Source of the DNA: an uncultured Collinsella sp.
GTDB taxonomy: Bacteria > Actinomycetota > Coriobacteriia > Coriobacteriales > Coriobacteriaceae
Reading direction: 5' to 3'
Assembly: GCA_900542165.1 (NCBI GenBank)
Contig: UQMM01000002.1
Coordinates: forward strand, 1 to 64,000
DNA: 64,000 nucleotides
Positions 15,332-23,701 of the stretch are shown here, piece after piece. The first letter of the stretch is position 1, and every line of letters starts with the position of its first letter. The notes below the pieces were generated by a model, which did not search any database, was not told the DNA's origin, and saw nothing but the letters and a program-made list of their open reading frames with translations. The position numbers and the translations under genes were made by a program.

Positions 15332-15772
15332 CTATCGAGCGTGAGCGTTTTCGTAGGCCTCTTTGATTCCTTCTGGCAAGCCGTCGGGAATCAGTGCCTT
15401 CAGCTCAGCCTCGCTGTTGCCCTGATTCAGCTGCCCGTAGTACCAGCATTTGAACTTCAACATGTCCAGCGCGCGGTTCATGCTCTCGATCTCCGACTCC
15501 ATATGGGCCTTACGCTCCTCGAACATGGCCTTGCGCTGGGGGTAAGTGGACGGGCCCTCCGCACACCATTCCATGAACAGACGGATGTCCTTGATCTCCA
15601 TCTCCGCTTTCTTCAGGCATTCGATGACTCGAAGCGCCTCGAGTTCCGTGTCGCCGAATCGACGAAAGCCGGACGTCCGCTCCAGCCCCGGGAACAATCC
15701 CTGCTTGTCGTAATACCGCAGCGTTGAGGCGGGCAAGCCGAACATTTCCGCCACCTGTCCGATTGTGTACAT
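15332..15772 (-). CDS. MerR-family transcriptional regulator
   Basis: A 146-residue protein with a CGGAGGGG ribosome binding site. The N-terminal MerR helix-turn-helix is at residues 1-70 (MYTIGQVAEMFGLPASTLRY, YDKQGLFPG, GFRRFGDTE). A long dimerisation helix follows (~75-120), with the tail KALIPDGLPEGIKEAYENAH. It is transcribed away from the decarboxylase-hydrolase operon. A classic MerR operator lies between them in the orientation of that operon. There is no Cys cluster for metal binding, so the inducer is probably a small organic molecule. Confidence 0.92.
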   Translation of the reverse strand: MYTIGQVAEMFGLPASTLRYYDKQGLFPGLERTSGFRRFGDTELEALRVIECLKKAEMEIKDIRLFMEWCAEGPSTYPQRKAMFEERKAHMESEIESMNRALDMLKFKCWYYGQLNQGNSEAELKALIPDGLPEGIKEAYENAHAR

Positions 15773-15803
15773 GGCCCCTCCGAATAAATCTCGAATTCAC
15801 TCC

Positions 15804-15834
15804 TTGACCTAAAGTCAGGTTTAGGTATTACCTT
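15804..15834 (+). promoter_or_regulatory. MerR-type operator and promoter
   Basis: TTGACC (15804-15809) and TACCTT (15829-15834) are separated by 19 bases, the overlong spacer typical of MerR-activated promoters. A dyad ACCTAAA-N6-TTTAGGT sits in the spacer. It points right, toward the genes at 15878-18455, and lies directly upstream of the divergent MerR gene. Confidence 0.8.
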
Positions 15835-15877
15835 CATTCTCGTCAATATAAATCGGTAGCGCAAGGGGTGATCCGTA

Positions 15878-16027
15878 ATGGGCAAAACGGTTTTCGCCGG
15901 CGGCGTGAGCGGTGTGGGCGATATCGCCGGGCATCCCGCTCTGGAACGGGCGCGACGAATGGGCATGGAAATCTTGGCGGGCTACTTAGCCGCGCGGAGA
16001 CGGATTCGTGTCCAGAACCATCGATAG
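15878..16027 (+). CDS. short open frame, leader of the MerR-controlled operon
   Basis: An ATG at 15878 after AAGGGGTGAT opens a 49-residue frame (MGKTVFAGGVSGVGDIAGHP and onward) ending at 16027, 13 bases before the decarboxylase start. No family is recognised. It lies immediately after the MerR promoter, so it is transcribed if the promoter works. It may be a small protein, or a truncated remnant. Confidence 0.4.
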   Translation: MGKTVFAGGVSGVGDIAGHPALERARRMGMEILAGYLAARRRIRVQNHR

Positions 16028-16040
16028 GAGGAAATCGATC

Positions 16041-16805
16041 ATGGCAATTAAACAGACGGCGGGCAGAGACGCCCTGGGGGATTTTGCCCCCAAATTTGCA
16101 CAGCTCAATGACGATGTGCTGTTCGGCGAGGTATGGAGCCGAGAAGACAGGCTTTCCCTTCGAGACCGCAGCGTGGTGACGGTGGTTGCCTTGATGGCAC
16201 AGGGGCTGACGGACTCCTCGTTCCAATATCATCTGATGTCCGCAAAGAACAACGGGGTGACTAGGGCTGAGATAGCGGAAATCCTTACGCATGCGGCGTT
16301 TTATGCGGGATGGTCCAAGGCGTGGGCGGCCTTTCGCATGGCGAAGGAGGTCTGGGCAGATGATGATGCCGCTGATGCAAGAGCTGAGCATCAAAACGAG
16401 ATGGCCTTTCCTATCGGTGTCCCCAACGACGCGTTTGCGAAGTACTTTATCGGGCAAAGCTACCTCGCGCCCCTTTCCACCGAGCAAGTCGGCGTTTACA
16501 ATGTGACGTTTGAGCCCGGCTGCCGCAACAACTGGCATGTCCATCACGCCAAAAGCGGTGGCGGACAGATCCTCGTCTGCGTGGCCGGTCGAGGGCTTTA
16601 CCAGGAATGGGGTAAACCGGCACAGGAACTGCGCCCTGGCGACGTGGTCAACATCGCCCCGGGTGTGAAACATTGGCACGGTGCGGCGCCCGACAGCTGG
16701 TTCTCCCATCTCGCGGTGGAGGTTCCGGGCGAGGAGGCCTCCAACGAGTGGTTGGAGCCCGTGGACGACGAGCAATACCTTAAAGCGATTGACGGGAAGG
16801 CTTAG
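16041..16805 (+). CDS. carboxymuconolactone decarboxylase-cupin fusion
   Basis: The ATG at 16041 follows TAGGAGGAAATCGATC and gives 254 residues. Residues 1-107 form a carboxymuconolactone decarboxylase/AhpD-like domain (SLRDRSVVTVVALMAQGLTD, LTHAAFYAGWSKAW); it lacks the Cys-x-x-Cys of true AhpD. Residues ~135-235 form a cupin with a metal-site pattern NWHVHHAKSGGGQ and PGVKHWHGA. Such fusions occur near aldo/keto reductases and flavin reductases in gut bacteria; the substrate is unknown. The gene is the first sizeable one after the MerR promoter, and the hydrolase gene follows 2 bases later. Confidence 0.88.
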   Translation: MAIKQTAGRDALGDFAPKFAQLNDDVLFGEVWSREDRLSLRDRSVVTVVALMAQGLTDSSFQYHLMSAKNNGVTRAEIAEILTHAAFYAGWSKAWAAFRMAKEVWADDDAADARAEHQNEMAFPIGVPNDAFAKYFIGQSYLAPLSTEQVGVYNVTFEPGCRNNWHVHHAKSGGGQILVCVAGRGLYQEWGKPAQELRPGDVVNIAPGVKHWHGAAPDSWFSHLAVEVPGEEASNEWLEPVDDEQYLKAIDGKA

Positions 16806-16807
16806 GC

Positions 16808-17779
16808 ATGGAGCAGTTGAAACTGACGCAGGAATGGGACAAGGTATTCCCCAAAAGCGACAAGGTTGAGCACAGCAAGGCGACCTTCCACAACCGATAC
16901 GGCATCACGCTGGCTGCCGACGTGTACGTGCCTAAGAACGCGGAAGGCAAGCTGCCCGCCATCGCCGTTAGCGGCCCGTTTGGCGCGGTGAAAGAGCAGT
17001 CCTGCGGTCTGTACGCGCAGAAGATGGCGGAGCTGGGATTTTTCGCAATTGCCTTTGACCCGTCCTATACCGGCGAGAGCGGCGGCACGCCCCGCTATGT
17101 AGCATCGCCGGACATCAACACCGAGGACTTTTGCGCAGCGGTGGATTTCCTCTCTGTGCAGGAAAGCGTTGACCCGGAGCGTATCGGCATCATCGGTATC
17201 TGCGGTTGGGGCGGCATGGCAGTCAATGCGGCAGCCATCGACACCCGTATCAAAGCTACCGCGGCTATGACCATGTACGATATGACCCGCGTGACCGCAA
17301 ACGGCTATTTTGACGCCGAGGATTCCAAGCAGGCGCGCTTTGAAAAGCGGAAAGCGCTGAACGCGCAGCGCACCGAGGACTATAAAAACGGCAGCTATGC
17401 GCTGGCGGGCGGCGTGGTCGATCCGCTACCGGAGGATGCGCCGCAGTTTGTAGCGGACTATTATGCCTACTACAAAACTCCGCGAGGCTATCATCCCCGC
17501 AGCCTGAACTCCAACGGTGGCTGGAATGCGACGTCTTCGCTGTCATTTTTGAATATGCCGATTTTGCAATACAGCAGCGAAATCCGCTCTGCTGTGTTGC
17601 TGGTGCATGGCGAGAAGGCGCACTCCCGCTATTTCAGCGAAACCGCGTACGGCAAGCTGACGGGGGACAACAAGGAATTGCTCATTATCCCTGGTGCCAG
17701 CCACACCGACCTTTACGATCAGATGGACATCATTCCGTTTGGAAAGCTGAAGGCATTCTTTGAGGAATATCTGAAATAA
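16808..17779 (+). CDS. alpha/beta hydrolase with a cysteine nucleophile elbow
   Basis: A 323-residue alpha/beta-hydrolase of the dienelactone-hydrolase-like type. The nucleophile elbow reads GICGWGG with Cys132 where most members have serine. The catalytic-type His is in GASHTDLYDQ near the C-terminus. There is no signal peptide, so it is cytoplasmic. Cysteine elbows are known in dienelactone hydrolases, which open lactone rings, and the partner gene encodes a carboxymuconolactone-type domain. A role in ring-derived or carbonyl compound breakdown is therefore suggestive but unproven. Confidence 0.88.
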   Translation: MEQLKLTQEWDKVFPKSDKVEHSKATFHNRYGITLAADVYVPKNAEGKLPAIAVSGPFGAVKEQSCGLYAQKMAELGFFAIAFDPSYTGESGGTPRYVASPDINTEDFCAAVDFLSVQESVDPERIGIIGICGWGGMAVNAAAIDTRIKATAAMTMYDMTRVTANGYFDAEDSKQARFEKRKALNAQRTEDYKNGSYALAGGVVDPLPEDAPQFVADYYAYYKTPRGYHPRSLNSNGGWNATSSLSFLNMPILQYSSEIRSAVLLVHGEKAHSRYFSETAYGKLTGDNKELLIIPGASHTDLYDQMDIIPFGKLKAFFEEYLK

Positions 17780-17924
17780 GGCGTGCCTCGATTCAATGCC
17801 AAGTCTCCAGCAACGATTCTTCTAAAGAGTGGGAGTAGCTGAAACGAGGTGCTTGAATAGCTCCATCCGTTTTGGCTACAAGAAAACATGCCGCGCGCCT
17901 GCGGCATGAAGGAGGGAGATTTCT

Positions 17925-18455
17925 ATGAATATCGTTGTATTGAGTGGCAGCCCGCGCAAGGGCGCCAATACCGACACCATGGTCGAGGCGTTTGCTGAGA
18001 CCGCGCGTGAGGGTGGCCATACGGTCGAGGTCATCCGCGTTGCCAGTAAGAAAATCGCTGGTTGTCTGGGGTGTCAGTATTGCTTCGCCCACGAGGGCAC
18101 TTGCGTGCAGAAGGATGACATGGCCAACGTGATCGAGTCGCTGAAAGACGCCGACATGGTTGTCTTCGCTTCGCCTATCTACTGGTTTGATATCACTGCG
18201 CAGGAGAAGGCCGCCATCGATCGCCTATACGCCTTCGGTGCTACGGGCTTCCCGTTCACCAAGACGGCCCTTTTGCTCGATAGCCACAGCGCGGGCGTCT
18301 ATGATGCGGCGATCGCTATGTACAAGTCGACCTGCGCGTACTGCAAGTGGGAGGACCAGGGCATTGTCGCCATCAGCGGTATGACCGAGCGCGATAGCAT
18401 GGCATCGTCGCCCAAGTTGGAAGAGGTGCGAGAGCTCGCTCGCAAGCTCGCCTAA
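17925..18455 (+). CDS. NADPH-dependent FMN reductase / flavodoxin-family protein
   Basis: A 176-residue protein with an AGGAGGGAGATTTCT ribosome binding site. The FMN-phosphate loop is SGSPRKGANTDTM (residues 7-19). A cysteine set, CLGCQYCFAHEGTC, is the pattern of iron-sulfur-flavoprotein-like or thiol-bearing NADPH:FMN reductases. ASPIYWFDITAQEKAAIDRL is the second conserved flavin-contact region. It lies 145 bases after the hydrolase and may be part of the same MerR-controlled unit or have its own promoter. Confidence 0.9.
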   Translation: MNIVVLSGSPRKGANTDTMVEAFAETAREGGHTVEVIRVASKKIAGCLGCQYCFAHEGTCVQKDDMANVIESLKDADMVVFASPIYWFDITAQEKAAIDRLYAFGATGFPFTKTALLLDSHSAGVYDAAIAMYKSTCAYCKWEDQGIVAISGMTERDSMASSPKLEEVRELARKLA

Positions 18456-18466
18456 GGGCAAGAAGA

Positions 18467-18536
18467 ACGCATGGCAATCGGTGTTGGTGGAAAATGTTTG
18501 CTATCCTTACCAAGAGGAATGCTGATTGCCATGCGT
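18467..18536. repeat. 13-bp inverted repeat spanning 70 bases
   Basis: ACGCATGGCAATC (18467-18479) is perfectly complementary to GATTGCCATGCGT (18524-18536). The 44-base interior is not obviously structured. It follows the flavin reductase stop and could be a terminator stem or a tiny inserted element. Confidence 0.5.
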
Positions 18537-18564
18537 TGATGCTTCCGCGGACAATTCCGGCGTG

Positions 18565-19019
18565 CTAAAATGCCTTCTCGTTCAAGAATTCCCTGAACGC
18601 GGGAATGTCAAAGCCAACGAGACCACGCCCGCGCTCTCCAATGACGCCGTCCTCCAGGAGGCGGCGTTTGTATTGGCTTGCGTAGTTGCTGGCGACGCCC
18701 ATGCGTTTGGCTATCTCCGAGACCCTGCTGGGGCCAGAATCGGGCAGCATCGCGAGCAAAAACTCAATGTCTTTATCGGAAAGCTCCCGATAGGTCGTTT
18801 CGAGAGAAGCCCGATGTCATGCTTCTCGAGTTGCCTGAAGACGCCATTCATGCGCGTGCGCCAGTTGCCCCGGGCCTCTTGAGCATATGTCCAATCGATG
18901 CCCATTGGGCCAATTTGAACACCGTTTATGCGCGCGTGAGGCTGTGAGAGGTAGCTATCTGCGGCTTCTTTGGTTCGCTCGATAATATCTTCGAGCATGC
19001 CTGGCATGGCGGAGACATT
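18565..19019 (-). pseudogene. collapsed AAA ATPase gene with C-terminal winged helix
   Basis: Two pieces of one protein lie in different frames. The first reads QPHARINGVQIGPMGIDW and NWRTRMNGVFRQLEKHDIGL, as found N-terminal in archaeal-type AAA ATPases of Coriobacteriia. The second, shifted by one frame and joined near 18800, reads ETTYRELSDKDIEFLLAML and VSEIAKRMGVASNYASQYKR, the C-terminal winged helix ending at 18565. The Walker A part, most of the ATPase core and the original start are missing, so there was a large internal deletion. Confidence 0.75.
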
Positions 19020-19040
19020 TGCTGCAATCCATGGTGGCCC

Positions 19041-19096
19041 TTTGCAGGTTTTGCTAATTTTTGCAACTTTTGCTAACTTTTGCAAGTTTTGCTAAC
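19041..19096. promoter_or_regulatory. six phased TTTTGC(A/T)A repeats
   Basis: TTGC occurs at 19042, 19051, 19061, 19070, 19080 and 19089, alternating 9 and 10 bases. The copies alternate between TTTTGCAA and TTTTGCTAA. The helical phasing suggests a protein-binding array. It lies just upstream of the collapsed ATPase gene in its transcription direction. Confidence 0.45.
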
Positions 19097-19250
19097 GGCT
19101 TAACATGTCTTGTTCCGTGGGATTGCAGGAGTGAAAAACGGGGATTCCTATTATTCCGGCTACGTTGCAGCGAGCGGGGCCGAAGCGCGATGTTGCTGCG
19201 CTCCGGCCCCCGCTGCTTTGTAAACCCATGACGGTTTGGCCACCGTTGTT

Positions 19251-21491
19251 TTAGTCAAACAAGCTCGGCATGTCATTTTCCTTCATGAGGGCGCCGGCAG
19301 AAGGCAGGCTCTGCGCGGTGAACTTCTCGGCCGAGACGCCGGCGCCAAGAATCTCCTCGGTCGTGCCGACGGTGGTGACCGAGCGGCCCTTCTTGGCCGT
19401 AAAGGCCTGGACGCCCTGCGTGTTGGTGGTCGTCTTGGTCTTGAGCAGCGACGTGTTGAAGTTCATCAAACGATAGTCGCTCGAGACCAGCGCGATGTCG
19501 CGGTCCTCCTTGAGCACCTGGGCATACAGCAGCTTGCTGCCACCGTAGATGGCGTTCTTGAGGCGCTTGCGGTTGGTCTTGGTGACGTATCCGGAAAGCG
19601 CGACGCGCACCACGCGGCCGTTCTCAAAGACGAACAGCACGTCGGCCTTGTAGTCCTCGGGGTCGATGACCCAGATGACACTCTCATCGGGTTCCATCTC
19701 AAGATCGGTCGGCAGGTACGAGCCCAGCTGGGCCGACTTGGTATCCTCAAACGCCGCAACCTTGCACTTGTACACCTGGCTCTTGTTGGTAAAGACCAGC
19801 AGCTCGTGGGTGTTGGAGGACGGGAACTCGATAAAGGGCTTGTCGCCGTCCTTGTACTTGAGCGTGGTGGCCTTCTTAAGCACGCGGTCCGTCATCTTCT
19901 TAAGGTAGCCATCGCGCGAGAGCATGATGGTGACCGGATACTCCTCGACCTCGGGCTCCAGGCTTACCTCGATGACCTCGTGGGGCTCGATCCTGCCCGT
20001 GCGCCGCGGCATCACGTACTTCTTGTTGACCGCGGCCAGCTCGTCGCTGATGGCCTTCTTGATGTTCTCCTCGCTGGAGAGGATCTCTTCAAGCTCGGCA
20101 ATCTCGCCTTCAAGCTTAGCGATGTCCTTGGTGCGGTTGAGGATGTACTCCTCGTTGATGTTGCGGAGCTTAAGCTCGGCAACAAACTCGGCCTGGGTCT
20201 CGTCGATGTCGAAGCCCTTCATAAGGTTGGGCACGACCTCGGCTTCGAGCTTGGTGCCGCGGATGATGGCGATGGCCTTGTCGATGTCGAGCAAGATCGC
20301 CTCGAGGCCGTGCAGCAGGTGCAGGCGCTCGGACTTTTTGCCTAGGTCAAAGTTAATGCGGCGACGCGTGGACTCAATACGCCACTTGACCCACTCGTGC
20401 AGGATCTGGCGCACGCCCATAACGCGAGGGTAACCATCGACCAGCACGTTGAAGTTGCACGAGAACGAATCCTGCAGCGTGGTCGAGCGATAGAGCTTGG
20501 CCATGAGCTTGTCGGGGTCGACACCGCGCTTAAGGTCGATGGCGATGCGAAGGCCCGAAAGATCGGTCTCGTCGCGGATGTCGGCAATTTCCTTGACCTT
20601 GCCCTCCTTGGAGAGCTTGACGATGCGCTCGATGATGACATCGGTCTTGGTGGTGTAGGGGATCTCGTACACCTCGATGATGCGCTCTTCGGGAATCCAG
20701 CGCCAGCGGGAGCGGATTTGGAAGCTGCCAAGGCCGGTCTCGATGATCTTCTCCATCTCCTCGCGGCGGTAGATAATCTCGCCGCCGGTCGAGAAGTCGG
20801 GCATGGGCATATATTCGAGCAGGTCGCAGTCGGGGTCCTGCAGGTAGTGCATCGTTGCGGTGCAGACCTCGTTGAGGTTGAAGCCGCAGATGTCGGATGC
20901 CATGGCGACGCCGATGCCCTTGTTGGCCGAAACCAGAATATTGGGGAATGTGGTGGGCAGCAGGCGCGGCTCCTTCATGGCGCCGTCGTAGCTGTCGACG
21001 AAGTCGACCGGGTCCTTGTCGATGTCCTTGAAGATCTCGGCACTGATGGGGGAGAGCTTGGCCTCGGTATAACGCGAGGCGGCGTAGCTCAGATCGCCCG
21101 AATAGTACTTGCCAAAGTTGCCCTTCGACTCCACGAAGGGCGCAAGCAGCGCTTCGTTGCCCGTCGCCAGGCGCACCATCGTCTCGTAGATCGCGGCGTC
21201 GCCGTGCGGGTTGAGCTTCATGGTCTGGCCCACGATGTTGGCGCTCTTCTGGCGCTCGCCCTTGAGCAGGCCCATCTTGTACATGGTGTAGAGCAGCTTG
21301 CGGTGCGAGGGCTTAAAGCCGTCAATCTCGGGGAACGCACGCGAGACGTTGACACTCATGGCGTAGGGCATGTAGTTGACCTCGAGCGTCTGCGTGATCG
21401 GCTGGTCGGTGACCTCGGAGTGCAGGCCGATGACGTTCTCGGCGTTGACCTGCTTTTTCTTTGGCTGGTTCTTCGTCTTCTTCTTTGCCAC
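19251..21491 (-). CDS. type IIA DNA topoisomerase subunit A (ParC/GyrA family)
   Basis: A 746-residue subunit A of a type IIA topoisomerase. The catalytic tyrosine is Tyr141 in LSYAASRYTEAKLS. Upstream are the winged-helix residues (KPSHRKLLYTMYKMG) and the GNFG motif. The C-terminal part from ~500 forms beta-pinwheel blades (VTIMLSRDGYLKKM, LLVFTNKSQVYKCKV). It lacks the GyrA box QRRGGKG, so topoisomerase IV-like activity is more likely than gyrase. The subunit B gene ends 45 bases upstream, so the two form an operon. The sequence is divergent enough to be a separate clade from standard parC. Confidence 0.92.
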   Translation of the reverse strand: MAKKKTKNQPKKKQVNAENVIGLHSEVTDQPITQTLEVNYMPYAMSVNVSRAFPEIDGFKPSHRKLLYTMYKMGLLKGERQKSANIVGQTMKLNPHGDAAIYETMVRLATGNEALLAPFVESKGNFGKYYSGDLSYAASRYTEAKLSPISAEIFKDIDKDPVDFVDSYDGAMKEPRLLPTTFPNILVSANKGIGVAMASDICGFNLNEVCTATMHYLQDPDCDLLEYMPMPDFSTGGEIIYRREEMEKIIETGLGSFQIRSRWRWIPEERIIEVYEIPYTTKTDVIIERIVKLSKEGKVKEIADIRDETDLSGLRIAIDLKRGVDPDKLMAKLYRSTTLQDSFSCNFNVLVDGYPRVMGVRQILHEWVKWRIESTRRRINFDLGKKSERLHLLHGLEAILLDIDKAIAIIRGTKLEAEVVPNLMKGFDIDETQAEFVAELKLRNINEEYILNRTKDIAKLEGEIAELEEILSSEENIKKAISDELAAVNKKYVMPRRTGRIEPHEVIEVSLEPEVEEYPVTIMLSRDGYLKKMTDRVLKKATTLKYKDGDKPFIEFPSSNTHELLVFTNKSQVYKCKVAAFEDTKSAQLGSYLPTDLEMEPDESVIWVIDPEDYKADVLFVFENGRVVRVALSGYVTKTNRKRLKNAIYGGSKLLYAQVLKEDRDIALVSSDYRLMNFNTSLLKTKTTTNTQGVQAFTAKKGRSVTTVGTTEEILGAGVSAEKFTAQSLPSAGALMKENDMPSLFD

Positions 21492-21536
21492 GATTTCCTC
21501 TTGAACTTCTTATGGGCCGTCGTTGTCGATTTACTG

Positions 21537-23534
21537 CTATTGCAGGTCCAGCTGGTCCAGGTATTCCTTGCCGTGCTCGGAGATATGGCGCTTGCGGCCC
21601 GCCTCGTCGTTGCCCAGCAACAGGTTGAACATGGTTTCCATCTTGGTGACGTCCTCGGGCTCAACCTTGATCAGGCGACGCGTCTCGGGGTTCATGGTGG
21701 TGAGCCACATCATGTCCGGGTCGTTCTCACCAAGACCCTTGGAGCGGTTGATCGAGCACTTTTGGTCGCCGATCTCCTTAAGGATGCCGTTCTTCTCGAG
21801 CTCGGTGTAGGCAAAGTAGGTCTTCTCTTTGCAGTTGATCTCGTAGAGCGGCGACTCGGCGATATACACGTAGCCCTCGTCGATAAGCGTGGGCACCAGG
21901 CGGTAGAGCATGGTGAGTACGAGCGTGCGGATGTGATAACCGTCGACGTCGGCGTCCGTACAGATGATGACCTTGTTCCAGTTGAGGTTGTCCAGGTCGA
22001 AGGCGCCAAGGTTCTTGATGCGCTTGTCCTTGATCTCCACGCCGCAGCCCAGCACGCGCATGAGGTCCATGATGATGTCGGACTTAAAGATGCGCGGATA
22101 ATCCTCCTTCAGGCAGTTGAGGATCTTGCCGCGGACGGGCATGACGCCCTGGAACTCGGCATCGCGCGAGGTGCGAATGGCACCTGCTGCCGAGTCACCC
22201 TCTACGATGTAGATCTCGCGGCGGCTCTTGTCCTTGGAGCGGCAGTCGATGAACTTCTGCACGCGGTTGGCCATGTCGGTCTTCTGCTGCAGGTTGGTTT
22301 TGATACTCTGGCGCGTTTTCTCGGCGTTCTCGCGCGAACGCTTGTTGATGAGCACCTGCTCCATGATCTTGTTGGCGGCGTCTTTGTTCTCGATCAAGTA
22401 AGTCGAGAGGCGCTCCTTAAAGAAGGCCGTCATAGCCTGCTGGATAAAGCGGTTGTTGATGGCCTTCTTGGTCTGGTTTTCGTAGGACGTCTGGGTGGAG
22501 AAGCAGTTGGTCACCAGCACCAGGCAGTCCTGGACGTCCTGCCATTTGATGCCGCTCTCGTTTTTGTTGTACTTGCCCTGTTGCTTAATGTAGGCATCGA
22601 TGGCGCTGGTCAGAGCGCTACGGGCAGCCTTCTCGGGTGAGCCTCCGTTCTCGAGCCATGACGAGTTGTGGTAGTACTCCTGCATCATGAAGGTGCGCGA
22701 GAAGCACATGCACGCGGTAATCTTGACGTTGTAGTCGGGCAGGTCCTCGCGGTCGCGACCGCGACGGTCGGCCTCGATAAAGAAGGGCTCGGTGAGGTAG
22801 TCGGTACCGACCTTCTCGAGCACGTAGTCTTCGATGCCCTTGGGGTAGCAGAAGTCCTCTTCGGAAAACTCGCCGTCGTCGCCCTCGATGCGCAGACGGA
22901 AGGTCACGTTGGCGTTGACCACGGCCTGGCGGCGCATGGTCTCGCGATACCAATCGTGGGGGATGCTGATGGAGGTAAAGACTTCAAGATCGGGGCGCCA
23001 TTTGATGGTGGTGCCGGTGCGGTCCTCGTCGCTGGGCTCAATCTCGAGTGCCTTCTTTTTGGCGCCGACGACCTTGCCCTTCTTAAAGTGCAGGGAGTAC
23101 TTGTTGCCATCGCGCCAAACCGTGACGTCCATGTACTCGGAGGCGTACTGGGTCGCGCACGAGCCCAGGCCGTTGGTACCGAGCGAGAAGTCGTAGTCGC
23201 CGCCCTGGTTGTTATTGTATTTGCCGCCGGCGTAGAGCTCGCAAAAGACGAGCTCCCAGTTAAAGCGCTTCTCGGAGGGGTTCCAGTCGAGCGGGCAGCC
23301 ACGGCCATTGTCCTCTACCTGGATAGAGCCATCGCGAAAGGCGGTAAGGGTGATGAGCTTGCCGTAGCCCTGGCGCGCCTCGTCAACGGCGTTGGACAGG
23401 ATCTCGAAGGCGGCATGCGCGCAGCCGTCGAGCCCGTCCGAGCCAAAGATGACGGCGGGGCGCAGGCGTACGCGCTCCTCGTCCTTGAGCTGGCGGATAC
23501 TGTCGTTACCATAGTTTGCGGTGTTTTTTGCCAT
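21537..23534 (-). CDS. type IIA DNA topoisomerase subunit B (ParE/GyrB family)
   Basis: A 665-residue ATPase subunit. The GHKL ATP-binding motifs are EILSNAVDEARQGYG, VEDNGRGCPLDW and LGTNGLGSCATQY. The TOPRIM domain has YIVEGDSAAGAI and ICTDADVDGYHIRTL, with the metal-binding Glu and Asp residues intact. The usual EGDSAGG is EGDSAAG here, and TDADVDGAHI is TDADVDGYHI, marking a divergent branch. It partners the subunit A gene downstream. A weak GAGAGAGCGAG ribosome binding site precedes the start at 23534. Confidence 0.93.
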   Translation of the reverse strand: MAKNTANYGNDSIRQLKDEERVRLRPAVIFGSDGLDGCAHAAFEILSNAVDEARQGYGKLITLTAFRDGSIQVEDNGRGCPLDWNPSEKRFNWELVFCELYAGGKYNNNQGGDYDFSLGTNGLGSCATQYASEYMDVTVWRDGNKYSLHFKKGKVVGAKKKALEIEPSDEDRTGTTIKWRPDLEVFTSISIPHDWYRETMRRQAVVNANVTFRLRIEGDDGEFSEEDFCYPKGIEDYVLEKVGTDYLTEPFFIEADRRGRDREDLPDYNVKITACMCFSRTFMMQEYYHNSSWLENGGSPEKAARSALTSAIDAYIKQQGKYNKNESGIKWQDVQDCLVLVTNCFSTQTSYENQTKKAINNRFIQQAMTAFFKERLSTYLIENKDAANKIMEQVLINKRSRENAEKTRQSIKTNLQQKTDMANRVQKFIDCRSKDKSRREIYIVEGDSAAGAIRTSRDAEFQGVMPVRGKILNCLKEDYPRIFKSDIIMDLMRVLGCGVEIKDKRIKNLGAFDLDNLNWNKVIICTDADVDGYHIRTLVLTMLYRLVPTLIDEGYVYIAESPLYEINCKEKTYFAYTELEKNGILKEIGDQKCSINRSKGLGENDPDMMWLTTMNPETRRLIKVEPEDVTKMETMFNLLLGNDEAGRKRHISEHGKEYLDQLDLQ

Positions 23535-23668
23535 ACTCGCTCTCTCGGTGCTCCTTTGCTGCGTTTAAGTCATATAGATAGTCAAGGTAGCATAGCCCAG
23601 CCCACAGACGATTCCAACCAACACGAAATCCATCGAACAATCGTTCGGAATTTGGTGGAACAGCGTTT

Positions 23669-23701
23669 ACTCGGACAAATCCGAGTCGGTTTTGTCCGAG
23701 T
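23669..23701. repeat. inverted repeat ACTCGGACAAA, candidate operator
   Basis: ACTCGGACAAA (23669-23679) and TTTGTCCGAGT (23691-23701) are perfect arms; a third TCCGAGT lies in the loop. The gene-free stretch 23535-24001 separates the divergent topoisomerase operon and lipoprotein gene. I see nothing else certain in it. Confidence 0.5.

Noticed and set aside
20397..22640. A 747-residue plus-strand frame opposite the topoisomerase genes
   Set aside because: It mirrors the codon structure of the real minus-strand genes, which have complete catalytic motifs.
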